In this document: piece by piece, positions 1 to 8,632 of the stretch
How positions within the stretch are numbered: position 1 is the stretch's first letter
Layout of the letters: every line of letters begins with the position of its first letter
NCBI GenBank assembly: GCA_016713665.1
Contig: JADJOR010000002.1
Span: 186,001 to 250,000, forward strand
From: Deltaproteobacteria bacterium
Lineage (GTDB): Bacteria; Myxococcota_A; UBA9160; UBA4427
Length of the DNA: 64,000 nt
Reading direction: 5' to 3'
Notes under the pieces: generated by a model
Told to the model about the DNA's origin: nothing
The model's input: the letters and a program-made list of their open reading frames with translations, nothing else
The model's database searches: none
Made by a program: the position numbers and the translations under genes

Positions 1-499
1 TCAGGTTGATGTCGTTGGGGACGTTCCAGGGCGTGATCGCGGCGACGACGCCGGCCGCCTCCATCTCGATCCAGCGTTGCGTGCGCTGGCCCATCACCTC
101 GGCGATGCCCATGTCGCGCCGCCATTCGTAGGCCTCGAGGAAGTCGGCGTAGTTCCCGAGCCAGTTGACCGGATCGTTGAGCGCCGCGCCGTAGGTCATG
201 AAGATCGGGCAGCCGACCTCGGCGACGGTGATCTTGCGCAGCTCCTCGAGGCGCGCGTTCAGCCCGTCGCGCAGCTGGCGCAGGCAGCGGGCGCGCAGCG
301 CGTGGTTGCGCGACCAGTCGGTCTCGTCGAAGGCGCGGCGGGCCGCGGCGATCGCGCGGCGCGCGTCTTCGGCGGTCGCGTTCGGGGCTTGCCCGAGGAT
401 TTCTTCGGTCGCGGGGTTCTCGTTGTCGAAGCGGCCGCGTCCGGTCGCTTCGACCAGCTCGCCGTCGATCAGGAGTCGGGCGTCGCGATAGAGGGTCAT
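1..499 (-). CDS. Aldehyde dehydrogenase, N-terminal part (cut by window edge)
   Basis: NAD(P)-dependent aldehyde dehydrogenase family, which oxidises aldehydes to acids. Only about the first 166 codons lie in the window; the rest continues beyond base 1. The visible part has the usual N-terminal order: a short beta strand with LLIDGE, then FDNENPATEE, a helical stretch with ARRAFDETDW, and at the left edge the Rossmann entry ITPWNVP that packs on the cofactor. The catalytic Cys and Glu lie outside the window, so activity cannot be judged. The start is the ATG at 499, which gives the normal short leader before the IDGE strand. Substrate cannot be predicted. It diverges from the NTF2-like gene at 746. 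Confidence 0.85.
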   Translation of the reverse strand, partial: MTLYRDARLLIDGELVEATGRGRFDNENPATEEILGQAPNATAEDARRAIAAARRAFDETDWSRNHALRARCLRQLRDGLNARLEELRKITVAEVGCPIFMTYGAALNDPVNWLGNYADFLEAYEWRRDMGIAEVMGQRTQRWIEMEAAGVVAAITPWNVPNDINL

Positions 500-603
500 G
501 TCGGGATCTCCGGGGGCGGGGATGCGGGGATGCGGAATGGGGGATTCAGAATGCCGGTATGCGAAATGCGGGAGCCAGAACGTGCGTTGCGGGACGCGGA
601 GCC

Positions 604-622
604 GGCCCGGTCGGACCGGGCC
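604..622. promoter_or_regulatory. Perfect inverted repeat in divergent intergenic region
   Basis: GGCCCGGTC and GACCGGGCC flank a single G, a near-continuous palindrome between the divergent genes at 499 and 746. The preceding stretch (about 515-600) is built of loose repeats of ATGCGG. It could be an operator, but GC-only palindromes arise easily at this base composition. Confidence 0.2.
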
Positions 623-745
623 GTCGGAGGCTAACCCAGGCCCGATCGACCGGCCGTGCTTGACCGGCTGGCGGAGCCCAGGGGCCCGGGCGATCCTGCG
701 CGACGACCCCGAACTCCGTCCGCCACGACCTGAAGGAGCCTCCCC

Positions 746-1276
746 ATGCCGACGCCCCTCGAAGCCGAAGCCATCGCCCGATACCGCGAGTTCGTCGCCG
801 CCCGCGACGAGGTCGACGAGGGCAAGCGATCCTGGGCCTCGCTCGGCGACTTCTTCACCGAGGACGCCGTCTACATCGATCCCGCCTGGGGCCGCGTCGA
901 GGGGCGCGAGGCGATTCGCGACTTCATGGAGAAGTCGATGGCCGGGCTGACCGGCTACGGCTGGTCGACGCCGGAGAACTGGATCATGGCCGAGGGACCG
1001 CGCGTCGTGTCGCAGTGGGACCAGGTCCTCGGCAACGACGCCGAGGGAAGGCCCTGGGTCGTCCCCGGTCTCTCGATTCTCTATTACGCCGGGGAAGGCC
1101 TCTTCTGCTACAGCCACGACATGCTCAACATGACCCACATCGGGCAGACGATGCGGGACATGGGCTGGCGGCCGCCGAAGGAGTTCAACATGCCGCCGCG
1201 CAAGCCCGTGCGCGACGTCTCGCTGCCGAAGGCCTGGGCCCACCTCGATCCGAGCCGCAAGCTCGTCGTTCGCTGA
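746..1276 (+). CDS. NTF2/SnoaL-like protein
   Basis: A 176-residue protein of the nuclear-transport-factor-2-like fold: an N-terminal helix pair followed by FFTEDAVYIDPAWG and VEGREAIRDF, the usual SnoaL-like signature in which a cone-shaped pocket binds a small hydrophobic ligand. It is longer than a minimal SnoaL domain (about 130) because of a C-terminal tail rich in Pro and Arg. The start ATG at 746 is preceded by AAGGAG with good spacing. Such proteins range from isomerases and dehydratases to pure binding proteins; no catalytic residues can be assigned. It is one of five NTF2-like genes in the window. Confidence 0.75.
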   Translation: MPTPLEAEAIARYREFVAARDEVDEGKRSWASLGDFFTEDAVYIDPAWGRVEGREAIRDFMEKSMAGLTGYGWSTPENWIMAEGPRVVSQWDQVLGNDAEGRPWVVPGLSILYYAGEGLFCYSHDMLNMTHIGQTMRDMGWRPPKEFNMPPRKPVRDVSLPKAWAHLDPSRKLVVR

Positions 1277-1357
1277 GATTCGTTCGCCGAGTGGCGGTCG
1301 CCGAGAGTCGTTCACGCTCCGGCGCCCGCCCCAGGGCGTTCGTCGGGCTTCGCCCGC

Positions 1358-1996
1358 TCAGTGCGCCTTCTGCGCGCGGGCCTTCGCCCGCTGCCGAGCC
1401 GGTCGTGCCGCCAGCTTCGCGACATAGCGTTGCAGCGCCGGATAGGGCGCGATCTCGCCGCGCAGCTCGATCATCTCGATGTACCAGCCCATCATGCAGT
1501 CGGCGGCGGTGAAGCGCGGGCCGGCCATCCACTCCTGCTTGGCGAGGATGCCGTCGAGGGCCTTGAAGAGGCGATCCATCTCGCTGCGCGCCATGCCCGC
1601 GATCTGCGAGCTGCCGACCGGGCCGCACATCCCCGCCTTCTCGAAGTGGTCGAGCAGCATCGGCAGCATGGCCGAGCCCTCTGCGAAATGGAGCCACTGG
1701 AGATAGTCGGGCCAGTCGGGATCCGACGGCTTCGGCGCGAGCTGCGGGCGGCCGGGCTGGTCGCCGTAGCGGCCGAGCAGGTACTCGAAGATCGCGCCGC
1801 TCTCGATCAGGATGCGATCGCCGTCGCCGAGCATCGGCGCCTTCGCGAGGGGATGGAGCGCCTTCATCGCCTCCGGTGCGCGCATCGTCTTCGGGTCACG
1901 ATCGAAGGTCACGACCTGATAGTCGAGGCCGAGCTCCTCGAGCAGCCAGATCACACGATCGGAGCGGGAGGTTTCGAGGTGGTAGACGGTCAGCAT
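1358..1996 (-). CDS. Glutathione S-transferase family protein
   Basis: A 212-residue cytosolic GST-type protein. The N-terminal thioredoxin-like domain begins MLTVYHLETSRSDRVIWLLE and carries the conserved cis-Pro region (LHPLAKAPML) and the glutathione-contacting ESGAIFEYL segment; the C-terminal half is the all-helical domain. It presumably conjugates or reduces substrates with glutathione; substrate unknown. Its start lies 13 bases after the hflX stop on the same strand, and its ribosome binding site (GGAGAA) is inside the end of hflX, so the two are probably co-transcribed. Confidence 0.85.
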   Translation of the reverse strand: MLTVYHLETSRSDRVIWLLEELGLDYQVVTFDRDPKTMRAPEAMKALHPLAKAPMLGDGDRILIESGAIFEYLLGRYGDQPGRPQLAPKPSDPDWPDYLQWLHFAEGSAMLPMLLDHFEKAGMCGPVGSSQIAGMARSEMDRLFKALDGILAKQEWMAGPRFTAADCMMGWYIEMIELRGEIAPYPALQRYVAKLAARPARQRAKARAQKAH

Positions 1997-2009
1997 GGAA
2001 ATTCTCCGT

Positions 2010-3554
2010 TCAGCCGAGCTCGGTTCTCAGCTTCGAGAGGGCCGAGGCGCTCGCGCGCACGCGCAGGCGGACGCCGTCGGCTTCGTAGGATTCGGACAGG
2101 ACGGTGGCCAGCTCGTGGGCCATCGCGACGGCGCGCGATGCGGAGTAGGGGACGAGCAGCTCGATCTCTTCCATGTCGCGCTCGAAGAACGCGAGGATGC
2201 GGGTCCGGAGCGCTGTCACGTCCTCGGGCGAGTGGGCCGAGAGCAGGAGCGCGTCGGGATGGGCCTTCGTGACCCGCACGCGGGTCAGCTCGTCGAGGCG
2301 ATCCGCCTTGTTGAGCACGATGAGATGCGGATTCTCGTCGGCACCGATCGAGGCGAGCACCTCGCGCGTCACGTCGATCTGGGCCTGGAAGGCCGGATCC
2401 GACGCATCGACGACGTGGATCAGGAGGCTGCAGTCGCGGGCCTCGTCGAGGGTCGAGCGGAAGCTCGCGACGAGGTCGTGGGGCAGATGCTTGATGAAGC
2501 CGACGGTGTCCGAGACGAGGACCCGGGTCGCGGTCTCGGGCTTGAGCGTCCGGACCGTCGTGCCGAGCGTCGCGAAGAGCTTGTCCTCGACGAGCACACC
2601 GCTCCCGGTCAGCGCGCGCATCCACGACGACTTGCCGGCGTTGGTGTAGCCGACGAGGGCGACCGTATTCACGTCCTCGCGGCGCTTGCGGCGGGTCCCC
2701 GACTCGCGCTCGATCGCCGCGAGCTCCTGGCGCAGCTCCGCGACCCGATCGCGGACCTTGCGGCGATCGAGCTCGCTCGCCGACTCGCCGGCGCCGCGCC
2801 CGCCGATTCCGCCGCCCTGGCGGTCGCGCCCGCCGCCGGTCTCCCGCAGACGCGGCGCCATGTACTCGAGCCGCGCGATCTCGACCTGAAGCCGCGCCTC
2901 GCGACTGCGCGCATGCCGCTGGAAGATCGCCAGGATCACCGCCGTCCGGTCGAGCACCTCGACGCCCGTCGCCCGCTCGAGATTGCGCGATTGGGAGGGT
3001 GTGATGTCCTGGTCGACGAGCACGATCGTCGCCGGGGGCTCGCGGCGTTCCGCGTCGTCGGCGTCTTCGAGGCCGTCTCGATCCTCGAAGTCGTCGTCGT
3101 CGAAGTCGTCATGGCCATCGCCATCGCCATCGCGGTTGCCGCGCGCCCTGCGTGCGGCGGCCCGGGCCCGCGCACGCGCGAGGTCGAGCAGCCCGTCCTC
3201 GCGGGCGACGGCGGCGTCCGCATCGCCTTCGAGGTCGTTGGCCTCGTCGCGGTCCGCATCGCGCTCGGAATCGTCTTCGTCCTCGTCTTCGCCGCTCTTC
3301 GAACCGATCTTGCCCTGGATGAGGCCCGTGCCGCCCGTCCAGCTCGCGAGCTCCATCAGCTTGCCCGAGCCGACGACGGCGCCGGGCGCCAGACGGGCGC
3401 GGCGCTGGGTGACGCGGCCGACGACCTCGAAGCCGAGGGTCGTCGCGAGGCGCTCGAGCTCGTCGAGGGACGAGCGGAAATCCCCCTCCGACATCGTCGA
3501 GAGCTGGACGCCCAGCAGGACGGCACGCGGTCGGGGCTTTTCGGTGGTGGCCAT
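2010..3554 (-). CDS. hflX: GTPase HflX with an acidic insertion
   Basis: Ribosome-associated GTPase HflX, which binds the 50S subunit and can split stalled or hibernating ribosomes. Visible in order: the N-terminal domain with VGSGKLMEL, LERATGVEVLDRTAVILAIF and REARLQVEIARLEY; the linker GGIGGRGAGES; then the G domain with G1 GYTNAGKSS, the G2 Thr region, G3 DTVGFI, G4 NKAD and a SAHS G5. I chose ATG 3554 (MATTEKPR), which gives 514 residues; upstream in-frame codons give only a basic, unstructured leader. Between residues about 72 and 174 there is a highly charged Asp/Glu/Arg-rich insertion absent from typical HflX (E. coli about 426 residues). First gene of an operon with the GST. Confidence 0.93.
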   Translation of the reverse strand: MATTEKPRPRAVLLGVQLSTMSEGDFRSSLDELERLATTLGFEVVGRVTQRRARLAPGAVVGSGKLMELASWTGGTGLIQGKIGSKSGEDEDEDDSERDADRDEANDLEGDADAAVAREDGLLDLARARARAAARRARGNRDGDGDGHDDFDDDDFEDRDGLEDADDAERREPPATIVLVDQDITPSQSRNLERATGVEVLDRTAVILAIFQRHARSREARLQVEIARLEYMAPRLRETGGGRDRQGGGIGGRGAGESASELDRRKVRDRVAELRQELAAIERESGTRRKRREDVNTVALVGYTNAGKSSWMRALTGSGVLVEDKLFATLGTTVRTLKPETATRVLVSDTVGFIKHLPHDLVASFRSTLDEARDCSLLIHVVDASDPAFQAQIDVTREVLASIGADENPHLIVLNKADRLDELTRVRVTKAHPDALLLSAHSPEDVTALRTRILAFFERDMEEIELLVPYSASRAVAMAHELATVLSESYEADGVRLRVRASASALSKLRTELG

Positions 3555-3727
3555 GGGGTCTGGAATTCCGGTCCGGGTCGGCGTCGGCCGCCGCCGGATC
3601 GGGGCCGAGCGCGAGCGCCGAGGCGGGGCCAGCATAGCGGTTCGGATCCGCCAACGCGCCGCGAACGACGCCTGTCTCGCCCCGGCCCGGCGGGTTACCG
3701 TTGGGCGACCCACCAGGAGAACGTCCC

Positions 3728-4276
3728 ATGCTCGACTTTTCCGTCGCTCATACCCTCGGCCCCGTCGATGCCAAGATCGCCGAAACGACCAATCCGCGGC
3801 ATCGCGCCCTGCTCCAGAACTTTCGCGAGCATCTCGTCGCCGAGATCGCGGGCGACGTCGACGCGATCATGAAGACCCAGGTTGCGAATCCGCAGTACCA
3901 CTTCTTCGGGTCGGGGCAGGGCGACACGGGACCGAAGGGCGGGAAGGCGGTCCGCGGCTTCTACGAGAACATCTTCGCCCTCGGCTACAACAAGCTCCGC
4001 TACGTCGTCGATCGCTTCATCATCGACGATCGCGGGCTCTTCCACGAAGGCTGGATGGACATCGTGTTTCCGGGCCGCGCGCTCCAGGCGATGGGCGTCC
4101 CGTGCGACGATCCGGCGGGCCACTACGTCTTCTCGTATCGCCAGGCCGCGATCTTCCACTACGACGAGCAGGGCCATTGCACCGGCGAGGATACCTACAG
4201 CGACGGCGCGCTGACGCCGGAGCGCCTGCGCAAGCTCACGCCCGCGGAGATCGCGACCCTGCCGCGCGGGGTCTAG
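3728..4276 (+). CDS. NTF2/SnoaL-like protein
   Basis: A 182-residue protein with an NTF2-like profile: a helical N-terminus, then AVRGFYENIF, a central sheet with FHEGWMDIVFPG, and a C-terminal strand with YDEQGHCTGED. Function is not predictable; members bind or isomerise small hydrophobic molecules. ATG 3728 is chosen because AGGAGA sits at normal spacing before it; the in-frame ATG at 3701 lacks a ribosome binding site. It ends on a CTAG that also holds the stop codon of the convergent sulfotransferase gene, a 4-base overlap. Confidence 0.7.
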   Translation: MLDFSVAHTLGPVDAKIAETTNPRHRALLQNFREHLVAEIAGDVDAIMKTQVANPQYHFFGSGQGDTGPKGGKAVRGFYENIFALGYNKLRYVVDRFIIDDRGLFHEGWMDIVFPGRALQAMGVPCDDPAGHYVFSYRQAAIFHYDEQGHCTGEDTYSDGALTPERLRKLTPAEIATLPRGV

Positions 4277-5130
4277 GTCGGCGCGGCCGAGCTCGTCGCG
4301 ACGTCGGTCGCGTAGCCGAAGCGGTGGAGGGCTTCCGCGTGGCGGGCACTCGCGGCGAGCAGGGTCTCCGAGCGATCGAGGCGGCCCCGTCCGAGGCCCG
4401 GCGACGGTCGGACCGTCCCGGCGATCCGAGCGACCGTCGCGCGCGAGAGCGGGCGCTTCAGGAAATCGAGCAATCGATCGAGCTCGGTCGTGGGATCGGC
4501 GCAGAGATCCTCGTACCGGATCCGCAGGGCGCGTGATCCCAGGAAGCGCTCGGAGGCTTCCAGGGCGCGAACGTTCCCGCGCGCCCAGAGCTCGAGCTGA
4601 TCGTCCACGGCGTTCCCGGTCATCCGATCGCCGAGGATCGTGCGTCCGTGATCCTCGAGCAGGAAGTGATTCTGCGAGAGTGCCATGTCGCGCCCGTCGC
4701 GCAGGAGATGGACGAAGCGCAGCCCGGGATGGCGCTGCGCGAAGAAGGGCAGGAGCCACATCGAGCGCGGATTCTTCCAGCCCCACTCGTCGCCCTCGTG
4801 CGGGATGCCGCTTCGGTGGGCGCGGATCAGGCGGTGGAATGCGCGGACGATCGCGGGGTCGGGATGCTCGGGGTCGCCTACGAGCGCGTCGAAATGCGCG
4901 TTCAGGAACCGGCGGATATAGAGCGAGTCGTGGGTGTCGCGGTCGAGAAAGCGGCCCATGTAGACGCCGCTCTCGACGAGCAGCTCGACGATCGCCCGCG
5001 TACCGGAGCCTCCGAGCGCCGCCACGACGATCGGTCCGCGCGTTCGCGACGGATCGAGCGGCTTGCTCGATTGCAGCAAACGCGTACCGTGGAATCGCGT
5101 TCGACGGACGAGCTTCTGGAAGGCGTTCAT
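4273..5130 (-). CDS. Sulfotransferase family protein
   Basis: PAPS-dependent sulfotransferase-like protein of 285 residues. The 5'-phosphosulfate-binding loop is seen near residue 35 as VVAALGGSGTRA, and the 3'-phosphate-binding segment as HLLRDGRDMALSQNHF around residue 140, followed by a helical C-terminus. The acceptor could be a glycan, lipid or small molecule. The start ATG at 5130 fits a short N-terminal basic segment before the loop. The gene is convergent with the NTF2-like gene at 3728 (stops share CTAG) and divergent from the one at 5260. Confidence 0.8.
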   Translation of the reverse strand: MNAFQKLVRRTRFHGTRLLQSSKPLDPSRTRGPIVVAALGGSGTRAIVELLVESGVYMGRFLDRDTHDSLYIRRFLNAHFDALVGDPEHPDPAIVRAFHRLIRAHRSGIPHEGDEWGWKNPRSMWLLPFFAQRHPGLRFVHLLRDGRDMALSQNHFLLEDHGRTILGDRMTGNAVDDQLELWARGNVRALEASERFLGSRALRIRYEDLCADPTTELDRLLDFLKRPLSRATVARIAGTVRPSPGLGRGRLDRSETLLAASARHAEALHRFGYATDVATSSAAPT

Positions 5131-5259
5131 CGGATGGGCTCCCTGCGAAGACGGGGGCGAAGACGGCAGGTCGGGATCATGCCGCAGCCTGCCACAGAAT
5201 GGATCGGATCGGCCTCGGATGAATGGCGGGTTCGGGCGTGCGATACGGGAGGGCGAGCG

Positions 5260-5685
5260 ATGGGCGTCGAGCAGAACAAGGCGAAGGTGAAGGCGTTTTT
5301 CGACGCGCTGGAGCGCGGAGACCGCGACGCTCTCGTCGCGCTCTTTCATCCGGAGCTGCGATGGAGCGTGCCGAAGGGAGCGGTCGCGCCCTATGGCGGG
5401 ATGCACCACGGCGCCGCGAAGATCGCCGACATGATGCTCGGCGCGACCGGGACCGCCTTCGTGCCCGGGAGCCAGCGGATCGCCGTCCGGTTGATGATGG
5501 CGGAGGGCGACGTCGTGATCGCGGAGACGAAGATGACGGCGAAGCGGCCTCCGCGGGACGGGAAGCCGGTCCCGGACTACGAAAACCACTACGTCTTCGT
5601 CGTGGAGCTCGAAGGCGACCGGATCGTCGAGATCCGAGAGCACGTCGACACACGTTATGCGGCGGAGGCCTTCGGCGGGGCCTGA
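5260..5685 (+). CDS. NTF2/SnoaL-like protein
   Basis: A 141-residue, compact SnoaL-like protein: VKAFFDALERGDRDALVALF (helix 1 and the turn common to the family), then WSVPKG, a central sheet with DVVIAETKM, and a C-terminal NHYVFVVELEGDRIVEIREH, the typical pair of long strands. This is the most canonical NTF2-like protein in the window and resembles ketosteroid-isomerase-like and limonene-epoxide-hydrolase-like members; the ligand is unknown. Start ATG 5260 follows GGGAGGGCGAGCG. Confidence 0.8.
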   Translation: MGVEQNKAKVKAFFDALERGDRDALVALFHPELRWSVPKGAVAPYGGMHHGAAKIADMMLGATGTAFVPGSQRIAVRLMMAEGDVVIAETKMTAKRPPRDGKPVPDYENHYVFVVELEGDRIVEIREHVDTRYAAEAFGGA

Positions 5686-5751
5686 GCCGGTCCGGCGCCG
5701 GATCGCGTTTCCACCGTCGCGCCGACGGGGATCCGGCTCGAGGCGGTTCGC

Positions 5752-6651
5752 TCAGCGCACGTCCGCGGAAGCATGCTCGCGTTCGGCGGCGACGATCAGC
5801 TCGCGCAGCCGGGTCGCTTCGCGCACCGGCTCGTCGAGCCAGAACGTCTCGCGCGCAAACTCGAAGTCATGGACCGGCGCGATCCCATACGTGAGGTCCA
5901 GGACGCGCTCGCGCTGCTCGGACGTCAGGGCGGATCCGGTCATCACGAGAACCAGGTCGGGCTTCAGGGCGGCCAGGCCATCGCGGTCGATCGGACGGCG
6001 CTCGTCGTCGGCGCCGTGGGTCAGGCTCGTCGCGCCGGCAATCTCGATCAGGTCGGTCTCGAAGCTGTGTCCCCCGGCGATCTCCGGCGGATCGATGCCG
6101 ACCACCGCCACGACGCGCAGTCGATCCGTCGGCGAAGACTGACCGGCGACCATCGCCACCGGCCGCAGCACCCGGCGCTCGAAGGCCTCGACGCCCTGCT
6201 TCCCGGCCAGCTCGACCCCGACGCCCTGGAGAAGCGCGAGCAGGTCCTCGAGATCATGCGGGGCGAACTCGACGATCCGGGCGCCCGCGGCTTCGAGGGG
6301 CGCGAGCTCGGTTCGGTCGTCGGGGAGGGCAGGCAGGAAGACGAAGTCCGGTTCGCGTCGGGCGAGCTCGTCGAAATCGACGGCCCGCTCGGCCGGGGAG
6401 TCGGATCCGCCCGGAGTCATGGGGCTCAGGGGAACGATCCGGTCGCCGAGCCCGAGCTGGTCGAGGAACCGGGTCGCGAGCGGCGAAAGGGAGAGGATTC
6501 GGGGGGCCTTCGTGGGTCCCTCGCCTGAGGCGGTCCTTCCGCTCTCGGCAGGCGCGGGGCAGCCGAGGGCGATCGGCCCGAAGGCGAGCAGCAGGGAAAG
6601 AATCCCAACGATGTGATGCGCTCGTCCCCGCCGGGCAGTCCACTGCGTCAT
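5752..6651 (-). CDS. BtuF/FhuD-like periplasmic binding lipoprotein
   Basis: Substrate-binding component of a cobalamin/iron-chelate type ABC importer (Peripla_BP_2 family), 299 residues. The N-terminus is a lipoprotein signal ending in the lipobox ALGC, so it is probably membrane-anchored on the periplasmic side. Mature lobe 1 has RILSLSPLATRFLDQLGLG and PDFVFLP, a long linking helix follows (DLLALLQGVGVELAG), and lobe 2 has the GGHSF...IAGA segment and LKPDLVLVMTG. Start ATG 6651 is chosen for the signal peptide. No permease or ATPase lies beside it, and no cobalamin box was seen in the upstream 245 bases, so the ligand is open. Confidence 0.85.
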   Translation of the reverse strand: MTQWTARRGRAHHIVGILSLLLAFGPIALGCPAPAESGRTASGEGPTKAPRILSLSPLATRFLDQLGLGDRIVPLSPMTPGGSDSPAERAVDFDELARREPDFVFLPALPDDRTELAPLEAAGARIVEFAPHDLEDLLALLQGVGVELAGKQGVEAFERRVLRPVAMVAGQSSPTDRLRVVAVVGIDPPEIAGGHSFETDLIEIAGATSLTHGADDERRPIDRDGLAALKPDLVLVMTGSALTSEQRERVLDLTYGIAPVHDFEFARETFWLDEPVREATRLRELIVAAEREHASADVR

Positions 6652-6727
6652 CGAGACGTCATCTCCGATCGCCGGTCGTAACCGTGTTTTCTTTCCCAAT
6701 TCAAAAGCGTTCAGGGTAGACTGCGAC

Positions 6728-6788
6728 GGTACTTCCCTCCGTACCGGGGTCCAGAGCCTCAGGACCGAGCGGGAGGCTGAGGTTCTGG
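6728..6788 (+). promoter_or_regulatory. Two stem-loops upstream of the secreted-protein gene
   Basis: GGTAC/GTACC arms (6728-6732 and 6741-6745) are followed by a longer stem, CCAGAGCCTCAG (6751-6762) against CTGAGGTTCTGG (6777-6788), which pairs over 12 positions with one G-U. They lie 110-170 bases upstream of the ATG at 6897, downstream of an AT-richer patch (about 6680-6715) that could hold promoters for either divergent gene. This could be a structured leader or operator; no known riboswitch consensus was recognised. Confidence 0.3.
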
Positions 6789-6896
6789 ACCGCATCCATC
6801 GCCGAGCTCGCGGCTCGTCCACGACGCGCGCACGAGGCAGAGCACCCCACCCGAGAGTCGGTGATCCGCACCGATCGTGGCAAGGAGTCTTCATTC

Positions 6897-7532
6897 ATGA
6901 TTCGAGCATTCGAACACCGTTCATCGTTCCCGATTGCCCTTGGACTTCTCGCCGGAGTCGCCCTGGGCTCGTCGGTCGCGACCGCCGGCATCCATACCTG
7001 GGACGTCAAGGAAGTCTTCAGCAACGCGAGCGGCACGATCCAGTACGTCGAGCTGATCGAGCGCCAGACCGCAGGGGTTGGCGCCGAGACCGGCGTCGCG
7101 AACAGCTCGATCACCAGCAACACGAGGAGCCAGAGCTGGACCGGGGTCACGGTCCCGGCGCCCACCGGCCAGAAGAGCTTCCTGATCGCCTCGGCGTCCT
7201 TCGCGGCCCTGGCGGGCGCGCCCACGCCCGACGTGATCATCCCCGTCGGCAGCATGCCCTTCTTCAATCCGGCGGGCGACACGATCACCTTCGCGGGGTG
7301 CATCGATGCGTGTACGTTCGGTGCGGTGCCGACCAACGGGACGAATTCCCTCGATCGGGATTCGGGCTCTGTGACGAATTCGCCGAAGAATCGAAACGGG
7401 GCCACGGGCACGGTCAACGCGAATCCGGCTCCGGTCCCGAGCGTGTCGTTCTGGATGGCGGCGGGCCTCCTCTCGTCGCTCGCTGCGATGGGCGCCTGGA
7501 CGCTGCGCCGACGGGCCGGCGCGATCGGCTAG
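6897..7532 (+). CDS. Secreted protein with C-terminal membrane/sorting anchor
   Basis: A 211-residue exported protein: signal peptide (IALGLLAGVALGSSVATAG), a body rich in Ser/Thr/Asn with DVKEVFSNASGTIQYVEL, two Cys in a CIDAC pair, and a C-terminus made of a Pro-rich linker, a hydrophobic segment starting SFWMAAGLLSS, and a final LRRRAG cluster. That three-part tail resembles exosortase/archaeosortase substrates (PEP-CTERM-like), though the PEP triplet itself is replaced by PVPSV. Start ATG 6897 has a strong AAGGAG; an upstream in-frame GTG is not needed. Function of the body is unknown. A strong hairpin terminator follows. Confidence 0.7.
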   Translation: MIRAFEHRSSFPIALGLLAGVALGSSVATAGIHTWDVKEVFSNASGTIQYVELIERQTAGVGAETGVANSSITSNTRSQSWTGVTVPAPTGQKSFLIASASFAALAGAPTPDVIIPVGSMPFFNPAGDTITFAGCIDACTFGAVPTNGTNSLDRDSGSVTNSPKNRNGATGTVNANPAPVPSVSFWMAAGLLSSLAAMGAWTLRRRAGAIG

Positions 7533-7569
7533 ACCGATCGTCGGATCGCCATCGGACCATGGCCTGCTG

Positions 7570-7613
7570 CGGGCGAGCCCGCGCCGAGTGCGCGGGGCTC
7601 GCCCGTTTGCTTT
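7570..7613 (+). terminator. Rho-independent terminator
   Basis: A GC-rich stem of 14 pairs with a one-base bulge (left arm 7570-7583, right arm 7591-7605, loop ccgagtg) is followed by TTTGCTTT. It lies 38 bases after the stop of the secreted-protein gene and before the SDR gene, separating the two transcripts. Confidence 0.75.
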
Positions 7614-7684
7614 CCTGGGTCCTCCACCGCCCGGACCGTGCGGTACATCGGGTCATTCGTCCGGACCATCCGGGGAGGTCGTGC

Positions 7685-8539
7685 ATGGGCAGCCTGACGG
7701 GACGCGTCGCATTGATCACGGGAGCGAGTCGCGGCATCGGACATGCGATCGCGCTGCGCTTCGCGTCGGAGGGGGCGGCGATCGTCGTCAACGCCTCACG
7801 TGTGGGCGTCCACGGCAAGCTCAAGGGGACGCTCGAAGGTACGGTCGAGGAGATCCAGGCGATGGGTGGACAGGCGACCGCGGTCGTCTGCGATCTGACC
7901 GATCCCAAGGCGCGTGAGGGACTCGTCGAGCGGGCGAGCGAGGCCTTTGGTGCGATCGACGTCCTGGTCAACAATGCGGCGGCCGGGATCATGAAGCTGC
8001 CGAGCCAGACGACGAACACCGACCGCAGTCGCATGTTCGAGCTCAACGTCAACGCCCCCGTCGATCTCGCCCAGCAGGCGATCCCCGGCATGAAGCAGAA
8101 GGGGACGGGCTGGATCCTCAACATCGGGAGCGCGACCTCGCGCCAACCGTCGATCCCCTACCGCGACTCGAAGGAGGCGGCCTGGATCATCGGCGCCTAC
8201 GGCGCGACGAAGGCAGCCCTCGACCGCTACACCCAGGCCCTCGCCCACGAGCTCTTCGAGCACGAGATCTTCGTGAACTGCATGGCGCCGACCTCGATCG
8301 TGCTGACGAGCGGTGCCGAATACGTCCGGGACATCGCCCGCAAGAATCCCGACTGGGTCGAGCCCGTCGAGACGATGGCCGAGGGAGCTCTCGAGCTCTG
8401 CAGCGGCCGCCACGTGGGTCGGGTCGTCTTCAGCCGGGACATCCTGCACGAAACGGCCCGCAAGGTTCGCAGCCTCGACGGAAAACGGGTGCTCGGCGAC
8501 GCCTTCCTGCAGGCGGATCCGGAAGCGCCGGGCGCGTGA
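7685..8539 (+). CDS. Short-chain dehydrogenase/reductase
   Basis: Classical SDR of 284 residues. It has the NAD(P)-binding TGASRGIGHA near the N-terminus, the VNNAA motif, an INIGS-type catalytic Ser region (LNIGSATSRQ), and the active-site Tyr-Lys in YGATKAALDRY near residue 180. An insertion before the Tyr (SIPYRDSKEAAW) is larger than usual. The C-terminus is longer than the standard 250 residues. The substrate (alcohol, ketone or acyl chain) is unknown. Start ATG 7685 follows GGGGAGG with short spacing. Confidence 0.85.
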   Translation: MGSLTGRVALITGASRGIGHAIALRFASEGAAIVVNASRVGVHGKLKGTLEGTVEEIQAMGGQATAVVCDLTDPKAREGLVERASEAFGAIDVLVNNAAAGIMKLPSQTTNTDRSRMFELNVNAPVDLAQQAIPGMKQKGTGWILNIGSATSRQPSIPYRDSKEAAWIIGAYGATKAALDRYTQALAHELFEHEIFVNCMAPTSIVLTSGAEYVRDIARKNPDWVEPVETMAEGALELCSGRHVGRVVFSRDILHETARKVRSLDGKRVLGDAFLQADPEAPGA

Positions 8540-8632
8540 ACCGGGGCGCGATCCCGAGGCTCGCCCGCACGGCCTGCTTCTCGACCATGCCGCGCTCGTC
8601 GAGTCGACGGCCGTCGACGAACCCGTCGAAGC

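Noticed and set aside
6652..6896. Possible cobalamin riboswitch upstream of the BtuF-like lipoprotein
   Set aside because: No B12-box consensus found on either strand; only unrelated hairpins.
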